Part shown: piece by piece, positions 24,098 through 35,473 of the stretch
How the letters are laid out: each line of letters opens with the position of its first letter
Numbering within the stretch: the first letter of the stretch is position 1
Assembly: GCA_020740775.1 (NCBI GenBank)
Contig: JAHEWK010000001.1
Location: 3,162,001 to 3,226,000, forward strand
Direction of reading: 5' to 3'
Length of the DNA stretch: 64,000 bases
Origin: Ilyonectria destructans
Lineage: Eukaryota > Ascomycota > Sordariomycetes > Hypocreales > Nectriaceae
Notes under the pieces: generated by a model
Databases searched by the model: none
Told to the model about the DNA's origin: nothing
Seen by the model: the letters and a program-made list of their open reading frames with translations, nothing else
Program-made: the position numbers and the translations under genes

Positions 24098-27000
24098 TCA
24101 CTCTTCGTCCGAACCAGCAGTGAACCGCACCCTTCTCGCTGGACGCGCGGCCAGGTCTCGCTTGTTCTCTGGCGAGCCATTTTCTCCGGCTTGCAGCTGG
24201 CCGTCATCACCAGGGCCAGCGTCGTGCGCCCGTTTTAGAACAATCAACTGGCGAGGCTCAGACGGCTCCACCGCGCCACTCTTAGCTTCACCTGAATCAT
24301 CCAATATGATACCGTCGTCTGGATGCATGGTGCGGCCAAAGCCTCTGCCAAACATGTACTGAGGCGTATGCAGTGCGGTCATCTGACTCATCGTGTCATT
24401 GTTGTCTTCGGGCAGTGGAATGATCTTGGCTTTCTTGATCCAGTCGTAGATGGGGCGAATATCCAGTATCGTTTTCACCCGTCGATGTTCGGCTTGTGAC
24501 ATGTGCATTTTGCGTTCCAGGATAATCTCTTCGATGCTATTCTTCAAAACTAGTGTCTCGACTGAAACTGGTTTCTGCTGGCTGATGCGGCGGACACGAC
24601 CGATAGCCTGCGCCTCGACTTGGGGGTTGAGAACCGGGTTAATGAAGTAGATTCTCGATGCCTCTCTCATATCTAGCCCGAAGGCGGCCTGAGATATATC
24701 CATGAGAAGAACCCTAGAAAAAAATATCAGCACAAGCCACCAGGACCGAATCGATTCAAAAGGTACCTGAAGTCTTTATTTTGATGGAACGTGTTCACAT
24801 ATTGTGCTCTCCGTTCAGGGGTTAGGCCCTTGGCGTAGATGAGATACTGGATTTGGAGCTGCTCCTCATCAGTAATGCTTTCGTACCGAGAAAAACGGAC
24901 CTGACTTACAACATCAAGCATAGACGCAAGATACCATGCAGCGTTCTCATTCTCGTAGAAGACGATAATTTTTTCCTCGTCTTGGTACTTGACAATACTA
25001 TCAATCAAGTATGAGAGCTTTGAAGATGCAGTTGAGTTGATTGTGGTCGATTCGAGCGGCCCAAGGAATATGTCAGCAGGCATTCCTTCGGTTGGTTTGA
25101 CACCATTAACCCCGTGGGAGCGTATCCTCTTTCGGCTCTCGCCCCCAAGCTTTGTATTGCCAGCGAGTGTTTGTGATGTTCTATGCCCTGACGAAGATGG
25201 TTTATCGGTGGATTGTGACACCAGTATCCGTTCCCTTTCGGCAATTCCCTCCTGTATTAGCTTGCCATTCAAGAGGGAGTTGAGTTCCTCGGGATGTTTG
25301 GCTGATTTGTGGATAAGCTTCTGAAGAGCCAACAGCATGCTTGCCGAACTGCACATAACACTCTCTGACTCGCCGTCCAAGGACCACGATTGAGCAGAGA
25401 TATCTGGGAAGTCATGGACAGAGACTGGCATCTCATGGAACTCGTTGCTGAGGTTCCTGAGCCTATTAGTCATTGCCACATGGCCGATCTCAATAGCTTG
25501 CTCGAGGAGCAGCTGATCTTCAGCACTGATTGGGATTTTCTTTTCACGCAAGAAGTCCTCAGCGGTCTTGACAGCCTTTGAAATCTCGTCAGACGTAAAG
25601 AACGAGCCACCAAAGAAACTTGCCTGCTTCAGGTTTTGCACGATCTGCAGCAAACTTTGCTTTTGTTTTGGATGGAAGAAGTAGTCCCTGTCTGTCCGTT
25701 GCGATTGGACGGTGTTGAAGATGATCATCATGGAGAAAATATTCAGTGAGAGCTGATCTTGATATGATCCGTCCAAAACAACAACCTTCTCATCCACAGG
25801 TGGCAGAAGATCCCTCACTTCATGGATCTGGTGCCGAACTATCAGCGAGTTGATCGTGCATCTGAGACTGTCCCAGCGGCCACGGCTTTTCGGATTGTGT
25901 TTGGGTAACAGTAGGTACAAGGACCAGTTTGCCGTTGAATCAGCGTCCACGCTTGTGTTGGCCCATGGGCGTACTTTCAGATAAAGAGCAGCGATAGACC
26001 CAATCCTCTGTAAGTCTTTTCTTTCCATCTCAATCATTGATTCACTAGTATCACTGGTGTTGGGTTTAGCTGGTGATTCCAGATTGTCTTGAGACGATGT
26101 TTCTGTGACGTGAGTGTCAACTCCAAACAAGCCGTGCGATGGTGTTCCCGTCACGATCCAGCGAGATGACAATTTCAAAGAATCCAGGGCGATGAGCAGG
26201 TTGCTCCTGTTGCTTATCTTAGAGTTGCCTAGCTTATGGCCTTCATCCACAATGCAGCGTTTGAAGTGTACCTGTGACAATGGAGACTGGTCGATGCCGC
26301 CATCTTGCTTGACCAGTTTTTCGAAGCGTGTTTGGGAGAAGAGAATCAAGTCGTATTTTAAGAGGGCTTGACGAGGTGGAACATCATCATCTTTGGTCAC
26401 AACCAGGACTTCAAGGCCGTCCGTGTGTTTGCGAATCTCTTGTTTCCATTGAGCCAACAGATTGTTCGGCACCACCACAATACTACCTGAGCTCAGGTAT
26501 ATCTTCTTCCGTGGCGGAGCAGGGCCGTCCTGACGTCGTGCAGAGCGAGAAGGTGGGGGTGCAGGAAGAAAGTAGTAGCCCGAGTTCCGTTCCAAAGCTT
26601 CGATGCAATGGCTGAATTCTTCGCCAAGCTGCTCCTTGTAAAGTTCGAAGTAGGGTTTCCACGGGACGGCGTTCCTGGTCGCACATGATGCAGCCATATC
26701 AGCAAGAGATGCAACGCGCCTCCGTGTAGGTACTTCTCCCGCGCGATAGTGTTCTGGCGGCTGTGTGGGGAGGTCTCTCGTGGCTAGAATTAGGGATAGG
26801 CAGATAATAGTCTTTCCAGATCCCATTTCTTCTGCGAGGATGCCGCCAGAGACTCCATCGTAAAAGCGTGGCCCCTTGAGAACCGTACCCACAACCAGAT
26901 CCAGGTACCAATCTGAGCCTTGTTGGTCACGGACATGAAGCAATCGAGGGTCCAGTACATTCCCAGGCCAAACCTCCTTCTGGAACATCAAGGCGGCAGA

Positions 27001-27642
27001 CCGTCTTTGGTACCCGTATAACTTTGTCTGGAGTCCCGGGACCTTGCTGTCCAAGAGGGCGTACATGACAGTCTGTGAATGTGGCTCCGACACGGATTCA
27101 GGATCTGGTTTGGGTGACGGGATTTTGTTGAAGAGCTGTAGCAGTGACATTTCCGTGTCGTCATCCTGACTTAGATTATCAACAAGGGGCGGGCTGCTCA
27201 TGCGTGGACACTTGAGATCTCCATTCCAAGCTTCACTAGAGTAATCAAGGCAGCTGATAATCACTTGTCTTATTTTCAGCAGGCCAGGATCCGAGCGGTT
27301 CACGATACTGCGGTCGACATCATCCGGGAGCAGGTATACCCTCATGGTACCTCGGTTGGAATCCACATGATGGACTCTAAACTCAAGTTTGATCCAGGAC
27401 TCGCGAAACAGGCGTGCATATGGACGGGTTGAGGGGGTGTCGAGCAATAGGTCTCGCAAGTCGGGGCGAAGGGACTGATGTTTGATATCAAGGACAGACG
27501 TCGGGTCTTCGGGCAGTAAGAGAAATCTCCAGCTTCGGAGCTCTTCCAGATGCCAGCACTCAAGCGGAAGATTGCTTTCATCCTGGAGGATCGAGATGGA
27601 TCCCGCAGGGATGTACTTTGCGAGTTGCGAAGGCATTGTCAT
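24098..27642 (-). CDS. SNF2-family DNA-dependent ATPase, Rad5/Rad16-like, without RING
   Basis: Exons 27642-24767 and 24713-24098 give 1163 aa. Helicase motifs are clear: Walker A GSGKT (274-278) preceded by GGILAEEM, motif Ia around IVVVPNNLLAQW, Walker B DEGH (466-469), motif III WIVTGTP, motif IV IIVFYENENAAWYL, and motif VI QAIGRVRR (994-1001). The intron splits motif V, so both exons are needed for a working ATPase. The DEGH box and the long insert between the two helicase lobes resemble the Rad5/Rad16 branch, in which a RING finger usually sits in the insert. I see no Cys/His RING pattern. The N-terminal ~260 residues have no recognised domain. The protein likely moves on chromatin or DNA in the nucleus, using ATP. 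Exact role (repair, silencing, nucleosome work) is open. The start could be ATG 27642 or the second at 27636. Confidence 0.88.
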
Positions 27643-28045
27643 TATCCCGCGAGTAGCGCTCAGCCGAGGCGAGGAGGCGTCACCACATTGGGCTGGCTAA
27701 ATGAATTGGAGACCAGAAGATCGGCTCTAATATTTTGTAATCCCTGCTTGTATGATACGCCTTTGAGTCGACGACGTGTTGAAACTCGGAGTGTGGGTAG
27801 TTCTGTGGTGTGCACGGGTGAGAAAGATCTGGGATGGAAGCAAATGGTGTTGGTTGCCTATTCTCTCCGTTAGGTAATAAAATGCGCACTGTGCTCAATA
27901 TGACGATTACAGAGGTTTCACTGTGCTAAAAGCACTGTCTTCTCCTTCAGCCGCGAAACTCACAGTGAACCGCGAGGGTAGAAGGAATTTAAAATCTATG
28001 CTCGGTTTTTGAAGGTTTTGGGGTTTTATTGTAATATTTTACTTT
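27643..28045. other. Promoter region of the SNF2 gene
   Basis: This 403-bp spacer lies between two minus-strand genes and holds the SNF2 gene promoter and the terminator of the E2-binding-protein gene. The left end has a T-rich/A-rich stretch at about 28005-28045 just after the upstream gene's stop. No specific site recognised. Confidence 0.45.
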
Positions 28046-29600
28046 TTAGACACTTGGTTCCCATCGCCCAAGTAGTCCAACATTCCATTCCTTGAATATC
28101 CTCTCACGTGTTGGGAGTAGAAGACCACTCAACTTCAACTTTTCCGTCGCAGCTTCAATAGCCGGCTGAGGCAGGCTGATCTCCTGCACATCCGAGTTTA
28201 GGGACTCAATTAGTCTACTCCCCTCCTCTGCTTCAATACTCCTGTATAGAATCTTCATGGCGGTCTTGCTCCCACTGACAGACGAAGATGAGTACACGAC
28301 GTTTGGGTTCAATACCCAGAGATACAAGTCCGTGCGAGACTCATCTGGCTCTGATGACGATGGGCCCAAAATATGCGGCGTAATTATCGACTTAGACGAT
28401 CCAGATCTCGATATGGTAGCCATCAAAGTTGCTGCTAGGCATTCGGAGCTACTGGGGCTTGAGCTCGGTGCAAGGGTTTGGCAGGTAATCTGCCACTTGA
28501 AGAGAGTCACAGATAAGGCCAGGATATTGAAGAGGCCCACCTCTGTCCTGCATTTCTTGCAGAAGACGTGGAGGAACTTTTTAGGAGCAGTGTCATCTAG
28601 TGCCAATGAACTAAGGTCAAATCCGGCATCCACGGTGGAGGAGGAATACTGGAGAGCGTAAGCGGCGAGTCAACATCAAAGTGCACAAATACTATCTCTG
28701 AGGGTAGATTTGCTTCTCTCTAATCCCCCGCCTTCCATATCTTGGGAAAGCCGGATGAAAGAGAGAGGCTGCGTCTTCAGGGTCACTTCAAGAACCCGTT
28801 CCTTGAGGAAGGGTTCAGTCAGGTTGCCTGCCCACGGTGTGGGGACGACCAAAGCATAGTTCTCGGGGAGTTGTATCGATGGCCAAACCATTGAGTGGTT
28901 CTGGGTACCGACATGGTCATCTTCTTTCTCCCCGGGTGGAGGCTGAGGTTGCAAACAAAAATGGGGGCTAAACGAGCAGTAGCACAAAGTTGAGTAGACT
29001 TACCGCCAAGCCGCTGCAGTTCGACTCTGAGAAGAGGAAAGAAGTGAGATCGACAAATCCAACGCCTGCCTGGGCGGAGATAGCGCTGTTGGCACCATAT
29101 CCCTTGCTTGCCAACGACTCCGCGTCGTGCTGGTTGTCGTCATGTGGCTTGTGGCAATGCCAAAACTCCATCATCTCAGCCCAATTTTCGCTCGGCAAGT
29201 CTTTCCAGGCCTTTATGGTGTCCTTTAATACGAACTCGCCATCGCATTGCCGACAAGCTATTCGGGAACCGGCCTCAATGTCCACAGACGTCCAAGGTAG
29301 TGCTTGGTTCTCCAGCGAGAAGTGGGCGGGTCTGGCCTCCGACGGTGCCACAGGGAGTCTCCAGGATAAATCCAGGACCCCTTGTCTGGGTATTGGGAGG
29401 GCCTCGGGGGCTACCACCTGTGCCGGGAGAGAAATGCTCTCTACATGCCCTTGGTGGGCTACCTGGAGTTGGCGGCCATGCTGTGACACTTCAGCCTTGG
29501 TCGACGCGTCGACTGGCGATGACAAAGACACGACGACCGAGACCTGTCTGATGTTGGACAGTAGCTCGGCATATATCAAGAAGTCGCCGGTGGATGCCAT
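28046..29600 (-). CDS. HECT-like ubiquitin-conjugating enzyme (E2)-binding protein
   Basis: Exon 1 is 29600-29004, exon 2 starts at 28942, and exon 3 ends at 28046; about 465 aa. Family marks are a Cys pair ACRQC (116-119), NWAEMMEFWHCHKP, GVGFVDLTSFLF, a second Cys pair FCKKC and the C-terminal LYLWVLNP and FKEWNVGLL segments. These match the HECT_2/E2-binding family (human UBE3D), which binds cyclin-B-loading E2 enzymes and is reported to act as an unusual E3. The second intron is uncertain. The flanking frames are the same, but the obvious acceptor at 28649 would give a 44-nt intron that breaks frame. A 96-nt choice (28597-28692) keeps it. The start ATG at 29600 begins the conserved N-terminal region. 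The upstream gene at 29908 is divergent, with 307 bp between them. Confidence 0.85.
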
Positions 29601-29907
29601 CTCAGCGCAGACGACTAGCCCTGTAGACTATCACCGAGGAGTTTTAGTCAGGTCGAGCGTCTCGACCGAAGGTGTTAGCAGCTTACCGTTGGGTTTCACG
29701 GTGTCGCGATGACCGGAGTTTTTCTTGGTCCGTGCGTCAGGGTCCCGGGAGCCGCAGGTCCGGTGCGCCCCAAGGAAAAGCTGCCCCGCCACTTTTTAGC
29801 GCCCGCGGACGACCCCAACGGAACGGCTCGGCCATTCCCAGTCGGACATCTTGGTGATATTACTTCCCTCTCGCATAATACTCACATAAAAGCGCGGTCA
29901 CCCCATA
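29601..29907. promoter_or_regulatory. Shared divergent promoter region
   Basis: These 307 bp separate the start codons of the E2-binding-protein gene (-) and the questin-oxidase-family gene (+). Both promoters must lie here or overlap the neighbouring gene. No TATA box or named site is obvious. Confidence 0.5.
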
Positions 29908-31262
29908 ATGGCAAGCCTTCTTTCCTACGTACCCATCGTGAATCGGGTCTTGGGCTCAGGCTCAAAGACTGAGTCAACCAAAGCGCCTACCATCGATCTG
30001 CCTCCGGTTGAGGTTCATCATGTTGAGACGAACCCAGACAGGCGCGCGAGGTGCCTCAAGCATCTGTTGAAGGCGAATCATTCCAACTACTCTATCGTCT
30101 ATCACAATCTTCAATACAACAACCAAAACCCCCACATTCTGGCCTCTGCGTATCTTCTGGGTGCCACGGAGGTCCAGCTGAATCATATTTACGACAAGCA
30201 GATTATTGAGCTGGAACCATGGAAACCGTCCCCAGCGGAAGTCGTCGATGATGACTGGGAAGATTTCCTTGGTGACAGGCGATATCAACGAGCCTATGTC
30301 GACTTCTTTGAGGAAAGACTTGCCATGCGCTTTTCCTACGACTGGAAACAAGAATTGAATCATTTCTTATTCCTCGGCGATGAACCATTGGTCCATGGTC
30401 TAATTGGCGGTCGTGCGTATCCTCCCTGGAACAAGACATACATTAACAAATGCTAACTCACTTTATTAGTTGGCCACTCTCTTATTCACTTGGCTTATGC
30501 CTATGAAATGGACTGCAAGGAACTTGCAATGGAGGCTCTGGGGCTTGTCTGCATTGAGTACAACTTCTTACACAAGTACCTCGATGACAAGTCCTATACC
30601 AAACCATCAACTTTCAGCTCAGGTTCGCCACTCGAACTAATTACTAAGCTAGCTAAGGATGATCGGTTCAATTCTTTACCCAAGAATTCCAGTGTGGACG
30701 ATATGGAAGAAATCTTCACCAAGCACGAGGCTCTTATCCTCGAATACTGGAATGCATGGGTCATCGATGACCCATTGAAGCAATTCGAGCTGTCACAGGA
30801 GGCCGCTGTCGCGTTGCTAGTTGCGACAGTTCGACCAGGAACCCACGCCTTCGACTTCCTTCTTGTCCATCTTTTGACAACCAGCCATGCTGTCAGAGTC
30901 CTCTTGCCTTTCTTCCCGGAAAACTTTCGCATCACACTGGTCAGAGAGTGGTGGCTGCTAGTTTTGGCCATTTTCATTCTCAAGGGACGGCCACTGCCTG
31001 ATCCCGATAATGTTGGCCATGAGCTGAAGGGCAAGACCTGGAAGTATGTGGAGGATAAGGCGCTGAACTCGGCTTGGTCAAAGGACGCTCACTTCGTAAA
31101 AGGTAAGAATTCTGCCAAAAATAGCTCTCAATTTGCAACTAATTCCTTTCAGCCATCCGCGTCATGAGAGAGGCATCCAGGACCTGGGGGGATGTCCATG
31201 ACTTGTACCTCAGCTCCGCGGTGACATTTGCGGATAATTTTGAAGGATGGGTATTTCCCTAG
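29908..31262 (+). CDS. Questin oxidase family protein (DUF4243)
   Basis: Exons 29908-30409, 30470-31102 and 31153-31262 encode 414 aa. The region joined across the first intron, GVGHSLIHLAYAYEMD, carries the family's conserved GHxLIHL signature. Another conserved stretch is HLLTTSHAVRVLLPFFP. The family (Pfam Questin_oxidase) includes GedK and AflY, Baeyer-Villiger-type enzymes that open aromatic polyketide rings in fungal secondary metabolism, but most members are uncharacterised. No polyketide synthase or other biosynthetic gene is nearby, so this copy stands alone and its substrate is unknown. No signal peptide; cytosolic location likely. The first donor, GTCGTG, is weak but is the only one keeping the conserved frame. 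The next plus-strand gene starts 512 bp downstream. Confidence 0.87.
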
Positions 31263-31774
31263 TTCCAATACTCTACTGAATAGAGGGAACGGGATGCATG
31301 AAGAGATGAATATTAGATGTTGAAAATCGGGATAGAGGCGAGTATAAGAACGTCAGTGGTGATAGGCAATCGTATCATGCATAAGAACGTGTACCTTGTG
31401 AAAATTCTACCCTGTAATATTTAACTGTTAAAAAATCCACGAGCAAAATACGATGAATCTAGAAATGTAATCACTATGGACATTGTCTGGTGACTTACAG
31501 TCCCTTTAAATGGAGAGGTTAGTCAGACCTTGGAGGGTGATTAAGTGCGTGCAGAGGGATTCTCAAGCAAGCCAATCACAGTACAGTGCGCGTGTGGAGC
31601 ACCGTCCATCAACACTGTTATGTGGGTCTCCGACGTCAACATCGCGGCGTGCACCAGGCAATCATCACGACAATTGTCACTCTTTCATGCGACTGCCATT
31701 GAGCAAAGCTGCCCCAGAAGACGCGCCGTGCATTCTTATGGCATGCCCACCCTGCAGATGCAACAGTTGCGTTG
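31263..31774. other. Intergenic region upstream of the Rad17 gene
   Basis: A 512-bp spacer between two co-directional genes. The left part is AT-rich, fitting a 3' end. A CT/AC-rich right part presumably holds the Rad17 promoter. Nothing else recognised. Confidence 0.45.
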
Positions 31775-34339
31775 ATGGCCCCGCCCGCGAAGCGCCGCCG
31801 GCGGAATGTCGTCGACGCTTCTGACGATGAAGACGAGCAACCGCGAGCCAACACGCTGACGAACTTCCTGCTCTCCTCGCCGAGCTCGCCCGCCAAGATT
31901 CGAGCCCCGACCGCATCCCCGAGTCCTTCGAAAGGCAGAAACATTTCAGGCCCGCTCTCCACGAATGGTTCCAATCGCCTGACCCGTCGAGCTACGCAGA
32001 AGAACGGGACGAGCCCTAGCCCCAAGAAGTCGAAGGATGTCGGAAAGGGAAAGGACGATGGAAAGACCGCGGATTTAAAGACACTCTTTTCGAAGCAGGC
32101 GCAAAGAGCCACGAAGGCTGGAGGACTCGCGGATAGAAAGACGATCCCTCTCGACGATATAATCAGCGACCCCATATCAGAGGACGAGATTTCGGAGCTG
32201 AAAACCAGCTCTTTAAGCTTGGTCAGCCAACATGCGAAGAAAAGACTAAGGAACGGAATACAACCGGCTTCAACGGATAACCCGAGTGCCAGCCAGAGAT
32301 TCCTCAAGCCACCGAAACCAGCCTTTTTAGCGGCTGTCAACGATGATTCGAGACCATGGTCAGAGCGGTTTGGACCTAGAAACTTGGAGGAGCTTGTGGT
32401 ACACAAGAAGAAGGTCTCAGATGTGAGGAGGTGGCTGGAAGACGTCACGGCGGGACGCATGCGACAGCGGCTGCTGATCCTGAAAGGTGCCGCCGGCTCA
32501 GGCAAGACGACGACTATGCGACTGCTTGCCAGCGACATGGGATGCGAGCTCCTAGAATGGAGAAACCCTACAGGCAACTCTGGGCTAGGGTTTGTGTCAG
32601 CCTCAGCGCAGTTTGACGAGTTCCTTGGACGGGGCGGCAAGTTTGGTGCGCTGGATACGGACAGTCCCGAATCGACGGCCCCTAGCAGCTCACATGCTAC
32701 CTCGAAGCATCAGTCCAAGCGTGTCATACTCATCGAAGAGTTTCCGAATACATTCTCGAGGTCGTCGACGGCTTTAACCTCGTTCCGAAATACCATCCTG
32801 CACTATCTGGCCGCCAACACCCCTTCCCTGTCCATGTTCTCTCCACATTCGCAAAAAGAACCAGTTACGCCAGTGGTTATGGTCATATCAGAGACTCTTC
32901 TAACCACAACATCCGCCTCAGCCGACAGCTTCACAGCCCACCGCCTGTTAGGGCCGGAAATCCTTCGCCACCCAGGTGTGGGCATTATCGAATTCAACGC
33001 AGTTGCACCTTCGTTACTTGCCAAAGCTCTAGAGCTAGTAGTGCAGAAAGAAGCTAGGAAGTCTGGTCGAAGGAAAACGCCCGGCCCATTAGTGCTGAAG
33101 CGTCTAGGAGAGATTGGCGATATCCGGAATGCGGTGGCTTCTCTCGAGTTCCTCTGCCTGAAAGGTGACCAACAAGCGGACTGGGGTGCCAAGGTGGCAT
33201 TCACAAAGCAGAAGAAGAGTGTCAGGGATGGCATTGGGCTCACCCAAGGCGAGCACGATAGTCTGGAGCTGATATCCCAGCGTGAAGCGAGCTTGGGAAT
33301 CTTTCACGCAGTGGGAAAAGTGGTATACAACAAACGGGATGATGCCGCTCCTCGAAACGACGCCGTGGAGAACCTACCGAGTTTCGTCTCACATCACTCA
33401 CGACCCAAACGTTCGCAAGTCTCTGTTGACTCCCTAATTGACGAGACTGGGACGGATACACACACGTTCATCTCAGCGCTGCACGAAAACTACCTCCTCT
33501 CCTGCGAGAGCACCGGTCCCATGGACCTCTCTACCCCGATAGACTATGTCAACGAGTGCATCGAATACCTCTCCCAGAGCGATCTCCTCTGCTCTTCTAG
33601 GGATGTCTTCTTCGGTGGTAGGGGCGGCTTCTCGGGTAGAGACTCTGGCAGCCAGCTCCTGCGTCAAGACGAAATGACCTTCCAAGTCGCTGTCCGTGGC
33701 ATGCTGTTCGCGTTGCCCAACCCAGTCAAGCGAAAAACAACCACCATGGCCAAAGGCAGTGACTCCTTCAAGATGTTCTACCCAACGAGCCTTAAACTGT
33801 GGCGCGCCAAGGAGGAGCTTGAGGGGCTTGTCGACGTCTGGTCCTCGAAGATCCTCAAAGGCGAGGCCAACGCACCCACCAAAAACCTCACCGATGGCGC
33901 CACGGCGTTCCGCCTCCCGAAGCAAACTTCTAGTGACACCTCATGGATGCAGCGTAAGCAGCAGAGCCGCCCGGATGCCATCACAAAACAACAAGATGAG
34001 GAGTCTGAGGAGAGCGCACCCCTCCTCTCACTGGGCAACGCTGCACGGCGCGAGATGCTCCTCGAGCGCCTACCTTACATGGCACACATCGCGCGTGGCC
34101 GTAAGACGTCTACCATCCGCCTCCGCGACCTTGAGAAGGTCGTCTCCTTCCGGGGCATAGCCGCTGCCGACGAGGAATCGGACGGCGATGAGGAGCAGGT
34201 GGCGGGGGAGGCCTGGGCCACGGACAAACCTTCTGAGGAGGCGAGTCCCCGCAAGAAGAGTTCAGGCATCCGGTCTGGTGGCGTCTCGGGTCTCCTGGCA
34301 CAGAAGCTAGTGCTAAGCGATGATGATATCGAGGATTGA
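31775..34339 (+). CDS. RAD17: DNA damage checkpoint clamp loader Rad17/Rad24
   Basis: A single exon of 854 aa. The N-terminal ~170 residues are basic and disordered, with an RRRR motif at 7-10 that can serve in nuclear import. The conserved block WSERFGPRNLEELVVHKKKVSDVRRWL precedes Walker A, GAAGSGKTTT at 238-247, followed by an acidic Walker B-type box, ILIEEF, near 318-323. This is the Rad17 pattern: an RFC1-like AAA+ subunit that joins Rfc2-5 to load the 9-1-1 clamp at damaged DNA and start ATR/Mec1 signalling. The C-terminus is acidic, ending DDDIED. Length agrees with fungal Rad17 proteins. The start is the ATG at 31775, as no upstream in-frame ATG exists. The yeast orthologue is RAD24; fission yeast and human use RAD17. 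Confidence 0.93.
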   Translation: MAPPAKRRRRNVVDASDDEDEQPRANTLTNFLLSSPSSPAKIRAPTASPSPSKGRNISGPLSTNGSNRLTRRATQKNGTSPSPKKSKDVGKGKDDGKTADLKTLFSKQAQRATKAGGLADRKTIPLDDIISDPISEDEISELKTSSLSLVSQHAKKRLRNGIQPASTDNPSASQRFLKPPKPAFLAAVNDDSRPWSERFGPRNLEELVVHKKKVSDVRRWLEDVTAGRMRQRLLILKGAAGSGKTTTMRLLASDMGCELLEWRNPTGNSGLGFVSASAQFDEFLGRGGKFGALDTDSPESTAPSSSHATSKHQSKRVILIEEFPNTFSRSSTALTSFRNTILHYLAANTPSLSMFSPHSQKEPVTPVVMVISETLLTTTSASADSFTAHRLLGPEILRHPGVGIIEFNAVAPSLLAKALELVVQKEARKSGRRKTPGPLVLKRLGEIGDIRNAVASLEFLCLKGDQQADWGAKVAFTKQKKSVRDGIGLTQGEHDSLELISQREASLGIFHAVGKVVYNKRDDAAPRNDAVENLPSFVSHHSRPKRSQVSVDSLIDETGTDTHTFISALHENYLLSCESTGPMDLSTPIDYVNECIEYLSQSDLLCSSRDVFFGGRGGFSGRDSGSQLLRQDEMTFQVAVRGMLFALPNPVKRKTTTMAKGSDSFKMFYPTSLKLWRAKEELEGLVDVWSSKILKGEANAPTKNLTDGATAFRLPKQTSSDTSWMQRKQQSRPDAITKQQDEESEESAPLLSLGNAARREMLLERLPYMAHIARGRKTSTIRLRDLEKVVSFRGIAAADEESDGDEEQVAGEAWATDKPSEEASPRKKSSGIRSGGVSGLLAQKLVLSDDDIED

Positions 34340-34584
34340 GTCGGGGCAGATGATAGGAATCATAAACTGTATGTACACTGTAAAATACCAGGACGGATTG
34401 CATTTGGTTTGATCATGGCTTACGTATAAAATGGGCATGAATTATTCAAGGATCTTGGGTTCCAGGGCTTTGAGGGTGTGGATGTGTTGAATATGTGTTC
34501 AAGCTCAGTAGATTGAGGACTGGTATCAAGTGGGCTACATATATCTAAACTGTGGGATCACTCCCATCAGCAAGCACTAGCTTC

Positions 34585-34686
34585 GGTAAGATGGCCGAGT
34601 TGGTTATGGCGCCAGGTTAAGGTCAACCTTAACACCTCAATTTCCTGGTGGAGCAATCCTCCTGGGTTCGAATCCCAGTCTTATCA
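34585..34686 (+). tRNA. tRNA-Leu(AAG) with a 20-nt intron
   Basis: The acceptor stem pairs GGTAAGA (34585-34591) with TCTTATC (34679-34685), with A34686 as discriminator. The D arm starts GGCCGAG. The anticodon stem pairs CCAGG (34612-34616) with CCTGG (34644-34648). The anticodon AAG is at 34619-34621, and an intron 34623-34642 follows one base after it, the standard eukaryotic position. A long variable arm (GGAG/CTCC) marks a class II leucine tRNA. The T arm is CTGGGTTCGAATCCCAG. It reads CTT codons (and CTC through inosine). A T-run follows at 34689-34696, usable as pol III terminator. Confidence 0.95.
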
Positions 34687-35473
34687 TTTCTTTTTGTGTT
34701 TTTGACATATGAATTCTTTTTGCATTTTGGCCTCTGCTTTTTGATTGAGCAGCGTTTGGCTGATGATGATTCATTCATTGCTGAAGACTGCGGGTGAGGG
34801 CGGATCTTATTTGTTGGGTTGGCTTACCGGTTCTGCAAGAGGGGTAGTGGGATTGCCTCGTTGGGAAGCACGGAATAGACACCCTTGTATACAGAGTTTA
34901 TCTACACAGGTTAGGTGCTTGTAGGACTATCCACCGTGTTACTTACTCCCCGTCAGCCTGGTAATATTGTATGGTAATTATTGAAGTCGATCAGTGCAGA
35001 CAACTTGTTGCACAAGATGGCATTTACATAAACCACGCTCTGCACCCTATACCAGCGAAATCCCGCCCCGCCCGCCCTCGATATTGTTGCACAAGCGCGT
35101 GTAACCTGCTATTACGGCGTAAGCGGTGTTATTCGACTCTGTCGTCAGGATGCTACCCTGGACGTGGTAAAGTATGCTGTAATACTGCATGAGGGTGCAG
35201 TGTTGCGTGCTCAGCGCCCAGCGCCCAGCGCCCAGTGTGCTCTGCTGCCTAGGTACTGGGACTGAGCTCCAACCCACTGACGAGGCACACTACCATGTAC
35301 CTCTAGCACCCTCTAGCCGCATCCACCCCGCTGGATCCTCCATCAACTCAGCCCAGGCAGCCCATCCCATCTTATCCCACCCCGACCCATCAATCAACCA
35401 GCCTTGTCTTGCCAAAACCATCTTCCCGTTCTCAATAAATCACACGCAAGCTCCCGTCCGCACAGCCGTCGTC
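34687..35473. other. Intergenic region upstream of the GDSL esterase gene
   Basis: This 787-bp stretch begins with a T-rich pol III terminator-like run just after the tRNA. It contains a CAGCGCC tandem repeat at 35212-35232. The last 150 bases before the start codon at 35474 are C-rich. No gene supported, although one frame runs in continuity with the esterase start; the ATG at 35474 begins the conserved domain. Confidence 0.5.
35212..35235. repeat. 7-bp tandem repeat (CAGCGCC x3)
   Basis: Three perfect copies at 35212-35232 are followed by CAG. It lies in the presumed promoter of the esterase gene. Confidence 0.85.
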
